From positions 28,419-92,418 of the forward strand of contig NZ_SUUH01000008.1 of assembly GCF_015062615.1 (NCBI RefSeq): a stretch of 64,000 nt of DNA, in the 5' to 3' direction. The stretch comes from Denitrobacterium detoxificans (GTDB lineage: Bacteria; Actinomycetota; Coriobacteriia; Coriobacteriales; Eggerthellaceae). Shown here piece after piece: positions 24,643 through 32,898 of the stretch (its first letter is position 1; each line of letters opens with the position of its first letter). The notes beneath the pieces are model-generated. The model worked only from the letters and a program-made list of their open reading frames with translations, had not been told where the DNA came from and searched no databases. The position numbers and the translations under genes were made by a program.

Positions 24643-25209
24643 CTAGGCAAGGACCGGATTCAGGGGAACGCTCGAAAGCGCGCCAGCCGCTTCGGCTGCT
24701 TCAACCCATTTGTTCTTGCGAGACGTATCGAAGGAGACGTTGTCCTGGACATGCAGTGCGCCAGTCAGGCAGGCTCCGACGCATGCGGGTCCGTCTTCGC
24801 GATCGTGGCAGAGATCGCATTTGACGATGTACGGGTTGCCAGCTTCGCCAATGAAGAGCTCGTCCGCGCAACCGGTGTATACGTTTTCGGGACGGCCGAC
24901 AATCTGAATAGCGCCATAGGGGCATGCCATCATGCAGCTGCGGCAGCCAATGCAGCGATCTTCACGCATGGCCACGCGGCCATCGTCTTCGTGATAGAGC
25001 GCATTGACGGGGCATGCGCGGGCGCAGGGAGCGTCCTGGCAATGACGACATGCGATAGGGGTAGATACCTTCAGGGTAGAAACTACGTTGAGGCGCGGGA
25101 TAGCCACGTCACCAACAATGTCGTGCTTGTCAAAGCACGCGGCCATGCAGGTCCTGCATCCAATGCAGAGTCCAGCATCGCCGACGATGAACTTGTTTCC
25201 GTCCACCAT
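24643..25209 (-). CDS. Four-cluster ferredoxin of the Cys-type formate dehydrogenase (HycB/HydN-like)
   Basis: The 188-residue protein carries four [4Fe-4S] motifs: CIGCRTCMAAC, CRHCQDAPCARAC, CIGCRSCMMAC and a last CDLC...CVGACLTGAL. It should shuttle electrons between the formate dehydrogenase and the hydrogenase or another partner, in the cytoplasm. It is the first gene of a two-gene minus-strand operon; start ATG 25209 is preceded by AAGGAGA. It is clearly related to the ferredoxin at 26366, which precedes the selenocysteine formate dehydrogenase; the two divergent gene pairs look like one duplication. Confidence 0.92.
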   Translation of the reverse strand: MVDGNKFIVGDAGLCIGCRTCMAACFDKHDIVGDVAIPRLNVVSTLKVSTPIACRHCQDAPCARACPVNALYHEDDGRVAMREDRCIGCRSCMMACPYGAIQIVGRPENVYTGCADELFIGEAGNPYIVKCDLCHDREDGPACVGACLTGALHVQDNVSFDTSRKNKWVEAAEAAGALSSVPLNPVLA

Positions 25210-25392
25210 CGTCTCCTTCTCTTGGCTGGATAAAACCCTCTCCTGACCCTTGAAGGCGAGATCATGCGCTCTTTGAAATGGGCAGGGGAATGCCCTACAG
25301 CTCTTCCTTGCAGAATAGGAAGTGGGATTGTGCTGATGATGAAACGCAGAAAAGAAGCGCCCTATGTCTCGTCTTACATATGGGCTACCGAA

Positions 25393-25421
25393 ACTCTATA
25401 AACCTCCATAATTCTTGTCAA
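25393..25421 (-). promoter_or_regulatory. Sigma-70-type promoter of the Cys-type formate dehydrogenase operon
   Basis: Minus strand: -35 TTGACA (25421-25416), 17-base spacer, -10 TAGAGT (25398-25393). It would give a leader of about 175 bases before ATG 25209. Confidence 0.65.
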
Positions 25422-25561
25422 TATATTCTCTACTAAGAATAGGGTGTACTGGGCGAGGGGGAGTTGGTAGTGCAATTACTCTCACCTGGGGAAACAATGC
25501 CGTTCAGTGATGCTATTGCAGGATCTTGCTGCCATGATGTCGGTAAAATGTCGTAAATTAC

Positions 25562-25578
25562 GTATAACTTCCGTAATA
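25562..25578. promoter_or_regulatory. Shared motif GTATAACNNNCGTAATA, copy 1
   Basis: The motif occurs here and at 26032, about 350 bases before the left operon start. It overlaps the palindrome CGTAAATTACG. Possible site of a common regulator. Confidence 0.5.
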
Positions 25579-25607
25579 CTATCTAGATACAAAGTGCAAG
25601 GTCAGAG

Positions 25608-25628
25608 CGTTTTTGGGTTCCAAAAACG
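25608..25628. repeat. Perfect hairpin CGTTTTTGG-GTT-CCAAAAACG
   Basis: Two perfect 9-bp arms with a 3-base loop in the intergenic region. It may be an operator or, on either strand, a terminator-like hairpin. Confidence 0.6.
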
Positions 25629-26031
25629 TGGTTAAGCGAAATATGTCCTCCCGTGCCCTTACGGGGGGGCCGTGCGCGGATCGGTTCGGAGGCGACGCGA
25701 AAAGGCGCTCAAGCAGCGAATTTTAGGCGCTTTACCTGGCTTTTTAGAGAAGTTGTGACGGCTTCGCAACTCTTCATTTCGGCATGTGAACGTATCGTGA
25801 ATCGGTTGTGTTGAGGGCGGCGTTTTTGCCGCTTTCCTTCGGGCTTCGAAACCGGCGATTTCGAGCGTAATAAGGTGCCCTGTTTTTACGTTGCCTGGCT
25901 TGCGCATAAATACGCGGTTTTGTTTTTCTAAAAACTCAAAAGCCCAGGAAACAGAAAGAATATGTAACACATTCGTGTTTTCCGAAATTTGCCCGATTTG
26001 CGTAGCGCTCTCTCTATTGTTCAAAATCTGT

Positions 26032-26048
26032 GTATAACAAACGTAATA
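26032..26048. promoter_or_regulatory. Shared motif GTATAACNNNCGTAATA, copy 2
   Basis: Second copy, about 320 bases before the right operon start and 127 bases before its best promoter. Confidence 0.5.
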
Positions 26049-26174
26049 TCCAATTATTTTCAACTAAGATAGATTACTTTGAGTTGCAATCTGGTAATAA
26101 AAAGTGTCTTTCGAGAATCACAGGAACTATCAGGGGTGATACGAATAGACTAATTAATAATACCCTTCGCTTAA

Positions 26175-26203
26175 TTGACGATACGATGTCAAAACGGTAA
26201 TCT
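26175..26203 (+). promoter_or_regulatory. Candidate promoter of the Sec-formate dehydrogenase/Hyf operon
   Basis: -35 TTGACG (26175-26180), 17-base spacer, -10 TAATCT (26198-26203). It would give a leader of about 155 bases before ATG 26366. Confidence 0.5.
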
Positions 26204-26365
26204 TCTTCATATCGAGTTCACGAAATTTTGAACGTGATCACTCTTCTGAAGGACAAAACATAAATGTGATGTCCTTTGTTCCAAATATGAATTTCTTGCA
26301 TACAACCTAATCAGGTTCCCCATACGAGTCGCTCGGGAGAAGCGAGAGGGAAAGGACGGACTTTT

Positions 26366-26899
26366 ATGGGAAGCAAGTTTGTTGTGTCAGATCCGCGTAA
26401 GTGCGTGGGATGCAAGGCATGCATGACCGCATGCCTGGTTAAGCATTTCCAGCCGGGCGATGTGCCCATTTCGCGCCTCAATGTCGTGCATGCCGACGCA
26501 GATACTACTGCGCCGGTTGTTTGCCGTCATTGCGAGGACGCCCCCTGCGCGGCGGCGTGCCCCACGGGCGCCCTCTATCGCGACGGTAATCGCGTTGCCG
26601 TCGACATTGCTCTCTGCATCGGATGTCGCGGCTGCGTAATGGCATGCCCGTTCGGTGCGGTAGACGTCGCGGAGATCTTCCGCCCCTACCAAGTAAATGA
26701 TGTCGAGCTTTCTGCTCGCACCACCCCCGTTGTCGTGAAATGCGACCGTTGCGTCGATAGGCCCGAAGGCCCGGCATGCATTTCGGCATGCACCTCGGGC
26801 GCGCTCTCGCTGGTTGATCAGCGAGACATCGACGCCAATGTCAGGGACAAACGTCTGAACGCTGCCGAGGCGTCTCAGACTTTTGCCGCAAGGTTTTAG
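26366..26899 (+). CDS. Four-cluster ferredoxin (HydN/HycB-like), first gene of the formate-hydrogen operon
   Basis: The 177-residue protein has four [4Fe-4S] motifs: CVGCKACMTAC, CRHCEDAPCAAAC, CIGCRGCVMAC and CDRC...CISACTSGAL. It should accept electrons from the formate dehydrogenase encoded 68 bases downstream and hand them towards the hydrogenase. Sequence order and spacing match the ferredoxin at 24643, so they are paralogues. RBS GGAAAGGA lies about 13 bases before the ATG. Confidence 0.92.
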   Translation: MGSKFVVSDPRKCVGCKACMTACLVKHFQPGDVPISRLNVVHADADTTAPVVCRHCEDAPCAAACPTGALYRDGNRVAVDIALCIGCRGCVMACPFGAVDVAEIFRPYQVNDVELSARTTPVVVKCDRCVDRPEGPACISACTSGALSLVDQRDIDANVRDKRLNAAEASQTFAARF

Positions 26900-26967
26900 T
26901 AGGTCGCGCAGGCCGGCGCCGGATGGAAGGCGTCGGCCTGCGCACGGAAGAGGAGAGAGAGGGCAAT

Positions 26968-29196
26968 ATGGAGAAGCACATGGTTGTGTGCCCATATTGC
27001 GGAACAGGCTGCAAGTTCAACCTTCTCGTGGAAAACGAGAAGGTTGTCGGCGCTGAACCGCTAATGGGTCTCACAAACGAGGGCGAACTCTGCCTGAAGG
27101 GCTGGAGTGGCTATGACTTCATCAACGATACGAAGATCCTAACGCCACGCCTGCTCCACCCCATGATGCGTACGTCTCGCAGCAAGCCTTTCCAGCGCGT
27201 TAGTTGGGATACTGCGCTCGACTACGTGGCGGAGAAGCTTACCGCCATCAAGGAGAAGTATGGTCCCGACGCCATCATGACCACTGGGTCGTCGCGTGGC
27301 ACGGGCAACGAATCCAACTTGGCGATGCAGCGTTTCGCTCGCGCATGCCTGGGTACCAACAACATAGATAACTGCGCGCGAACTTGACACGGGCCCACAG
27401 TCGTCGGTCTGATTGACACAGTTGGAGCAGGTTCTATGAGTTGCGGTACTCCTGGCATGGAGGACGCTGGTTGTTTGTTCTTGTTCGGTTACAACCCGAA
27501 CACTTCGCATCCCCTGGTTGCACGCCGTATCGTGCGCGCCAAGGAAAAGGGCGCGAAGATCATCGTTGCCGATCCTCGTTTCATCGAGACGGCGCGAATT
27601 GCTGATATTTACATGCCCATTAAAAACGGCTGCAATATCGCATTCCTTAACTCGTTCGCGTACGCGATCATCGAGCAGGGTCTGGTCGATGAGGAATTCG
27701 TGCGCGAGCATACGACAGGTTACGAGGACTTCGTGAAAGTAGTGCAGAAATACTCTCCCGAAGCCACGAAGGATATTACGGGTATCGACCCGGCCATGAT
27801 GAGGGAGGCGGCACGCATGTATGCAACTGCAGAGCCCTCTTCTATTCTGTGCTGGGGCATGGGCGTTTGCCAAAGCGCTCAGAACGTGGAAGCGGTGCAT
27901 ATGTGCGCCGCCATTGCGTGCATTACCCACCAAATTGGCAAGCCGAATTCGGGTCTCGCGCCGGTACGCGGGCAGAACAACGTGCAAGGTGCTTGCGACA
28001 TGGGCGCCCTGCCGAACTTCTTCCCTGGGTACCAGAGCGTTACCGACCCGGCCATCAAGCAGAAGTTCGCCGATGCGTGGCATATTCCCGTTGAAAAGCT
28101 CTCCGATCACGTGGGATATAAGATCACCGACATCGGTCACCTGGTGGACGAGGGGAAAGTCCGCGCTTTCGTTTGCATGGGCGAAGATGGCTTGCAGACC
28201 GAGCCCGACGCGAAGAAGTTGAAAGAGCAGCTCATGAAGCTCGAATTCAATGTGACGCTCGACATTTTCATGACGCAGACGGCCGAGATATCCGACGTTA
28301 TCCTGCCGGCAACCAGCTGGGGCGAGCACGAAGGCGTATTTTCCGCCTGCGACCGCACGTTCCAGTACTTCAGCCAAGCGGTACCCGCGAAAGGCGAATG
28401 CCGCGATGACTGGGATATCATCGCAGACCTCTCCACCCGCATGGGCCACCCCATGCATTACGAGAATACGAAGCAGATTTGGGACGAGGAATGCCGCGCC
28501 CTGTGGCCTGCGGCATATGGTGCCACGTACGAGAAGATGGAAGGCCTGGGCTACGCGCAGTGGCCGTGTCCCACGCTCGACCATCCGGGTTCGCCCGATT
28601 TGTTCCTGGGAGGCAACTTCAGCATGCCCGATGGCAAGGCCAAGCTTATGGCCTGCGATTACGAGGGCCCCACGGAAGTGCCCGACCGCGAGTACCCGTT
28701 GGTGCTCTGCACGGTGCGCGAAGTGGGTCACTATAGCTGCCGCTCCATGACGGGCAATTGCCGCGAGCTTGCCGACCTGGCAGACGAGCCTGGTTACGCG
28801 CATATCAGCCCCAAGGAAGCCGAGAGTCGAGGCATCAAGCATAACGACCTTATCTGGGCGTATTCTCGCCGCGGAAAGATCATCACGCGTGCCTTCGTAG
28901 ATGACCGCGTCAATGACGGCGCCGTCTACATGACGTATCAGTGGTGGATCGGCAAGTGCAACGATTTGGCCTTGCACCATGTGGACACACGTTCGCATAC
29001 GCCCGAGGACAAATACAGCGCATGTCAGGTTGAACGAATCGACGACCAGGTGTGGGCGGAAGAACACTGCATGGAGTTGTACATGGAGCTCAAGGAGCGC
29101 CTGGCAACTGCAGCAGATGGTCAGTTCAGCGAATTGGCCGATGAGCAGTTCGCGCGCAGCGAACGGGGAAGCGAATCGGTGGCGGTTCTTAATTAG
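26968..29196 (+). CDS. fdhF: Formate dehydrogenase H-type catalytic subunit, selenoprotein (in-frame UGA)
   Basis: One frame runs from ATG 26968 to TAA 29196 with a single TGA at 27385-27387. That TGA falls exactly at the catalytic position, NCART-U-HGPTVVG, where E. coli FdhF has selenocysteine (U140) and the paralogue at 22437 has Cys. Just downstream the RNA can form a short stem capped by GGUCU (27406-27410), the loop of bacterial SECIS elements. The 742-residue product has the N-terminal [4Fe-4S] (CPYCGTGC, CLKG) and pterin domains and no export signal: a cytoplasmic FDH-H that oxidises formate for the hydrogenase encoded downstream. ATG 26968 follows AGAGAGGG. Automatic callers would split it at 27387 into two fragments. 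Confidence 0.93.
27385..27424 (+). promoter_or_regulatory. Selenocysteine UGA codon and bSECIS hairpin
   Basis: TGA (27385-27387) is followed within 20 bases by GUCGUC-GGUCU-GAUUGAC, a stem with one unpaired U and a GGUCU loop, as in E. coli fdhF. SelB-dependent decoding is inferred; selA/B/C/D are not in the window. Confidence 0.8.
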
Positions 29197-29212
29197 TGAT
29201 AGGAGGAGCGTC

Positions 29213-29273
29213 GCGCGGGGTCACAAGACGAGACCCCGCGCCTAGGGCGCGCCCGTGGAAGCGATACGCGGGC
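29213..29273 (+). repeat. Two GC-rich hairpins between fdhF and the next ferredoxin
   Basis: Hairpin 1: GCGCGGGGTC (29213-29222) with GACCCCGCGC (29232-29241), perfect. Hairpin 2 follows: GCGCCCG with CGGGCGC, perfect 7 bp. No T-run follows, so they more likely set mRNA processing, stability or partial attenuation inside the operon than full termination. Confidence 0.65.
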
Positions 29274-29312
29274 GCGGAGGAGAGAACGAGTTTCACACAA
29301 AGGGGTGAATTC

Positions 29313-29918
29313 ATGAATCGCTTTATCGCAATCAATCCGAATCGATGCATTGCGTGTGGCACATGCCGCGCGGAGTGCGCCGAAGGGCATCGCAATGCCG
29401 GATTGCTTGACGAGCCGCGTTTGGCGCTATACGAGAGCCGAGACGTGGTGGCATCAGTAACATGCCATCATTGCTCAGGCGCTCCGTGCGCTCGCGTGTG
29501 CCCGGTAGATGCAATCACGATTTGCGATGACGGCTGCGTGCGTGTAGACGAGCACGTTTGCATCGGCTGTAAGCTATGCGCAGTCACCTGCCCGTTCGGG
29601 GCTATCCACATGTTCGGTACGCCCATTTCGGGCGTTGCGGGCACGGAGTACAAGACTCCTACGTTCCCCGCTTCCACCGACCCGATTCTCCAGTGGGAAA
29701 TCGGCGTTTACTCCGCTGCGGTCAAATGCGACCTGTGCGAGTACGACCACGGCCATCCCCATTGCGTCGACGCGTGCCTTACCAACGCCCTGCGTTTGGT
29801 GGAGTGCGACGACGACGCAACCGAAATCGAGGGAAAGCGCCTCGAGGCCATCAAGGGGAACATGGTTATTGTCGAAAACTTCGACCAACAGCAAGAACAC
29901 GACAAGGAAGGGAGGTAG
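29313..29918 (+). CDS. hyfA: HyfA/HycB-like polyferredoxin
   Basis: The 201-residue protein has [4Fe-4S] motifs CIACGTCRAEC, CHHCSGAPCARVC, CIGCKLCAVTC and CDLC...CVDACLTNAL. The position directly before HyfB and the length match HyfA/HycB, the electron-transfer subunit joining formate dehydrogenase to hydrogenase. The real start is ATG 29313 with AAAGGGG upstream; the longer open frame from 29196 runs through the hairpin region. It ends 6 bases before hyfB. Confidence 0.85.
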   Translation: MNRFIAINPNRCIACGTCRAECAEGHRNAGLLDEPRLALYESRDVVASVTCHHCSGAPCARVCPVDAITICDDGCVRVDEHVCIGCKLCAVTCPFGAIHMFGTPISGVAGTEYKTPTFPASTDPILQWEIGVYSAAVKCDLCEYDHGHPHCVDACLTNALRLVECDDDATEIEGKRLEAIKGNMVIVENFDQQQEHDKEGR

Positions 29919-29924
29919 AGAGCC

Positions 29925-31928
29925 ATGAATCTATTGATTGCTTCACTAGGCATCTCCACGGTGGGCGGCATCCTGTCGCTTCTCTGCGGAAAGAATGAAA
30001 GCGCGGGCAAGACGGTGGGTTGCGCATTTGGCGTAATCGCTGCCATCGCCTCGTTGATTGCTGGTCTTGGAGCCATTACCGGTTCGGTGCAGACCTTCCA
30101 GATGGGTACCGTGTTCTTTGCGTTCACGCTTCGTCTGGACGCCCTGTCCGGCATCATGGTAACGGTCCTTTCCGTGCTTGCTCTGGCGGCGTGGATCTAC
30201 GGTTTCTCGTATTTCGACGATTACCGTGGCAAGGGCATTTCGGCTATGGCGTTCTTCATGAACCTGTTCGTAGCGTCCATGAACTGCGTCTGCACGACCG
30301 ATAGCGCCTTCTGGTTCCTGGTATTCTTCGAGCTCATGTCGCTCACCAGCTATTTCCTGGTTATCACCGAGCAGAACGACGTTTCCATCAAGGGCGGCTT
30401 CATGTACTTCGTGATGGCCCACGTTGGCTTCTTCATGATCATGGTGTCGTTCCTTACCATGGCCGCGCTCACGGGCAGCTTCGAATTCGAGGCGTTCCGT
30501 TCCGCGCAGTTCTCGCCCGTTATCGCGAGCCTCTGCTTCACGCTTGCGTTCCTGGGCTTCGGTTTCAAGGCTGGTATGATTCCGTTCCACTCTTGGCTGC
30601 CCATGGCTCACCCCGCGGCGCCTTCCAACGTGAGTGCGCTGATGTCCGGCGGCATGATCAAGATTGGCATCTTCGGTATTGTGAAGGTTGGCTTCGACCT
30701 GTTGAGCGCCTGCCAGGTTGAACTGTGGTGGGGCATCATGGTGCTGCTTTTCGGCGCTGTTTCCAGCGTGCTCGGCGTAGCCTACGCTCTGGGCGAGCAT
30801 GACATCAAGCGTCTGCTTGCCTATCACTCGGTGGAAAACATCGGCATCATCCTGCTGGGCGTTGGCATCGCTCTCATTGGCGCTGCCACCGGTTCGGCCG
30901 CTCTTACCGTTATCGGCCTGCTTGCTGGTCTGTTCCACCTTATCAACCATGCCATGTTCAAGGGCCTGTTGTTCCTGGGTGCTGGTTCGGTGCTGTTCTC
31001 CACGGGCACGCGCAACATGGAAATCCTGGGTGGCCTGCGCAAGGTCATGCCCACCACGGCTGTGTGCTTCCTCATCGGCTCGCTGGCCATTTCCGCCATC
31101 CCGCCGCTGAATGGCTTCGTGTCCGAATGGTTCACCTATCAGGGTCTGTTCACCGCTGCAATGTCGGGCGACGCTGTGGTGAAGGTAGTCTGCGCCTTCG
31201 GCGCGGTCATGCTGGCCATCACGGGCGCTCTTGCCGTCACCTGTTTCGTGAAGGCCTACGGCGTAACGTTCCTGGGCGCTGCTCGCAGCGATGTGGCCGC
31301 CAACGCCAAGGAAGTTCCTGCTCCCATGCGCCTAGCCATGGTGCTGCTGGCAATCATCTGCGTTGGCCTGGGCGTTTGCGCTCCCTGGGTTGTGCCTTCG
31401 CTCACTCAGGCTGCCGCTAGCATTGCTGGCACCGCCATTGCGGGTACCGCGAATGGTGCGAACCTGGTCAATCCCGTTCTGGAGAGCGTTATCTCCACGC
31501 CTCTCGTCGCGATTCTGCTCATCGGCGTCATCGTTGCCGTCTGGGCCGTGGTTCGCGCGAAGAGCACGGGTGGTGTTTCCAATACGCCCGATCCCTGGGC
31601 TTGCGGTTACAACCCCACTCCCGATATGCCCCTGGTGGCCAACAGCGTTGGCGCTCAGGTGAAGCATTTCTGGGCTCCGTTCTATCGTATGCGTGACAGC
31701 CTGTCTGCGCAGAGTCCCGCATGCGCTCGCATGTTCCAGGGCCTTTCGAAGTGGGCATATCGCGTTCAGAACTGGGGCGATTTTGCTTTGGTCGATCCTA
31801 CGGCGCAGTTTGTCGAATGGCTTGCGCGCCAGTCGAGCAAGCTGGAAGGCGGCGACTTCCGCGTATACATCTGCTATGTCGTGGTTGCCTTGGTCGCGTT
31901 CCTGATCCTCGGCGTCGTATTCATGTAA
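29925..31928 (+). CDS. hyfB: Hydrogenase-4 membrane subunit HyfB (Mrp/NuoL-like proton pump)
   Basis: The 667-residue protein has about 16 membrane helices and the proton-translocating antiporter core: a Glu in FFELMSLTSYFLV, a Lys in FGFKAGMIPFHSWLP and the histidine/lysine path in LAYHSVENIGII and FHLINHAMFKG. In formate hydrogenlyase and Hyf complexes this subunit couples electron transfer to H+ or Na+ movement. The long C-terminal extension after residue 500 (including DPWACGYNPTPDMPL) is typical of HyfB/HycC. RBS GGAGG. First of five membrane genes with spacings under 30 bases. Confidence 0.92.
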   Translation: MNLLIASLGISTVGGILSLLCGKNESAGKTVGCAFGVIAAIASLIAGLGAITGSVQTFQMGTVFFAFTLRLDALSGIMVTVLSVLALAAWIYGFSYFDDYRGKGISAMAFFMNLFVASMNCVCTTDSAFWFLVFFELMSLTSYFLVITEQNDVSIKGGFMYFVMAHVGFFMIMVSFLTMAALTGSFEFEAFRSAQFSPVIASLCFTLAFLGFGFKAGMIPFHSWLPMAHPAAPSNVSALMSGGMIKIGIFGIVKVGFDLLSACQVELWWGIMVLLFGAVSSVLGVAYALGEHDIKRLLAYHSVENIGIILLGVGIALIGAATGSAALTVIGLLAGLFHLINHAMFKGLLFLGAGSVLFSTGTRNMEILGGLRKVMPTTAVCFLIGSLAISAIPPLNGFVSEWFTYQGLFTAAMSGDAVVKVVCAFGAVMLAITGALAVTCFVKAYGVTFLGAARSDVAANAKEVPAPMRLAMVLLAIICVGLGVCAPWVVPSLTQAAASIAGTAIAGTANGANLVNPVLESVISTPLVAILLIGVIVAVWAVVRAKSTGGVSNTPDPWACGYNPTPDMPLVANSVGAQVKHFWAPFYRMRDSLSAQSPACARMFQGLSKWAYRVQNWGDFALVDPTAQFVEWLARQSSKLEGGDFRVYICYVVVALVAFLILGVVFM

Positions 31929-31941
31929 GGGGGTGCTTCAC

Positions 31942-32880
31942 ATGCTAGAACCGATTCAAATTGTTATCGCTCTCGTGCAGGGCATCCTCTTGGTGCTGCT
32001 CGCTCCGCTGGTATCGGGCATCGCGCGCAAGTTCCGCGCCAAGATGCACACGCGTCGCGGACCAAGCGTATTCCAGGATTACTACGATATTGCGAAGCTG
32101 CTGAAACGTCAGGATGTGCACAGCAATCATTCCAGCAACATTTCGCGTATCCTTCCGCCGCTCTACATCGGCACCATGTTCGTGCTGGCAATGGGTCTGC
32201 CCATGGCCACGCGCGTCAGCCCCATCCCGGCGCTGGCCGACGCGATCCTGATCGTGTACCTGCTTGCGCTGCCACGCTTCTTCTTTGGCCTGGCCGGCCT
32301 CGATTCCGGAAGCGCATACGCTGGCACCGGTAGTGTTCGCGAGCTGCTCATCGGTACGCTCGTCGAGCCCTCCCTCATGCTGGCCCTGTTCGTAGCTGCG
32401 TTGGCTTGCGGCACCACCAACATCGCCGAAATGGGCGTTGCCGTGGGCGCTGGTTCCGTTGCCAACCCCATCGCATTCGTTGTTGCAGGCGTTGCCTTCG
32501 CGGTCGACTGCTACATCGAGATGGGCAAGCTTCCTTATGACTTGGCGGAAGCCGAGCAGGAACTGCAGGAGGGCCCTCTGGCTGAAATGAGCGGCCCTGC
32601 GCTCGCCATGATGCATATCGCCATGCCCATGAAGCAGGCAATCATGGCCACGCTGTTTATCGCCATCTTCCTGCCCTTTGGCAGCTCGGTCGATTTCAGC
32701 TTCTTTGGCGTGGCTCTTGGCACGGTGGTTTACGTGCTGAAGATGCTGGTCATCCTGTTCATCACCATGGTTCTGGAAAACGTGGTCAGCCGCGTTCGCT
32801 GGAATATCACTGGTCGTCAGACGTGGTTCGTGGTCGCAGTTACCGTTTGCGCCTTCGCGTTCTGCGTGCTGGGTATTTAA
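31942..32880 (+). CDS. hyfC: Hydrogenase-4 membrane subunit HyfC (NuoH-like)
   Basis: The 312-residue, eight-helix protein matches HyfC/HycD/NuoH, which anchors the hydrogenase catalytic arm to the membrane. Visible family motifs are GPSVFQDYYDIAKLLKR near residue 38 and the acidic loop MGKLPYDLAEAEQEL near 200, which faces the small subunit. The start is ATG 31942, preceded by AGGGGG; an in-frame GTG at 31933 is less likely. It follows hyfB by 13 bases. Confidence 0.93.
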   Translation: MLEPIQIVIALVQGILLVLLAPLVSGIARKFRAKMHTRRGPSVFQDYYDIAKLLKRQDVHSNHSSNISRILPPLYIGTMFVLAMGLPMATRVSPIPALADAILIVYLLALPRFFFGLAGLDSGSAYAGTGSVRELLIGTLVEPSLMLALFVAALACGTTNIAEMGVAVGAGSVANPIAFVVAGVAFAVDCYIEMGKLPYDLAEAEQELQEGPLAEMSGPALAMMHIAMPMKQAIMATLFIAIFLPFGSSVDFSFFGVALGTVVYVLKMLVILFITMVLENVVSRVRWNITGRQTWFVVAVTVCAFAFCVLGI

Positions 32881-32898
32881 CGAAAGGGGGAATGAGAC

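Larger units (their letters stand above)
25210..26365. other. 1.16-kb AT-rich divergent regulatory region between two formate dehydrogenase units
   Basis: No gene is supported; the one longer frame (25659-26063, minus) has no family resemblance. The region is visibly more A/T-rich than its flanks. It holds a promoter for each direction, two copies of GTATAACNNNCGTAATA (25562-25578 and 26032-26048), an 11-base palindrome CGTAAATTACG (25552-25562) and a 9-bp perfect hairpin (25608-25628). Leaders of about 155-175 bases would precede both operons, room for regulatory RNA structure. Confidence 0.7.

Noticed and set aside
25659..26063. 134-residue minus-strand frame in the divergent FDH region
   Set aside because: No recognisable family, no ribosome site and no conserved composition; it overlaps the regulatory motifs.
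27385..27387. TGA as a nonsense mutation making the formate dehydrogenase a pseudogene
   Set aside because: It falls exactly at the selenocysteine site, is followed by a SECIS-like hairpin, and the frame is intact on both sides.
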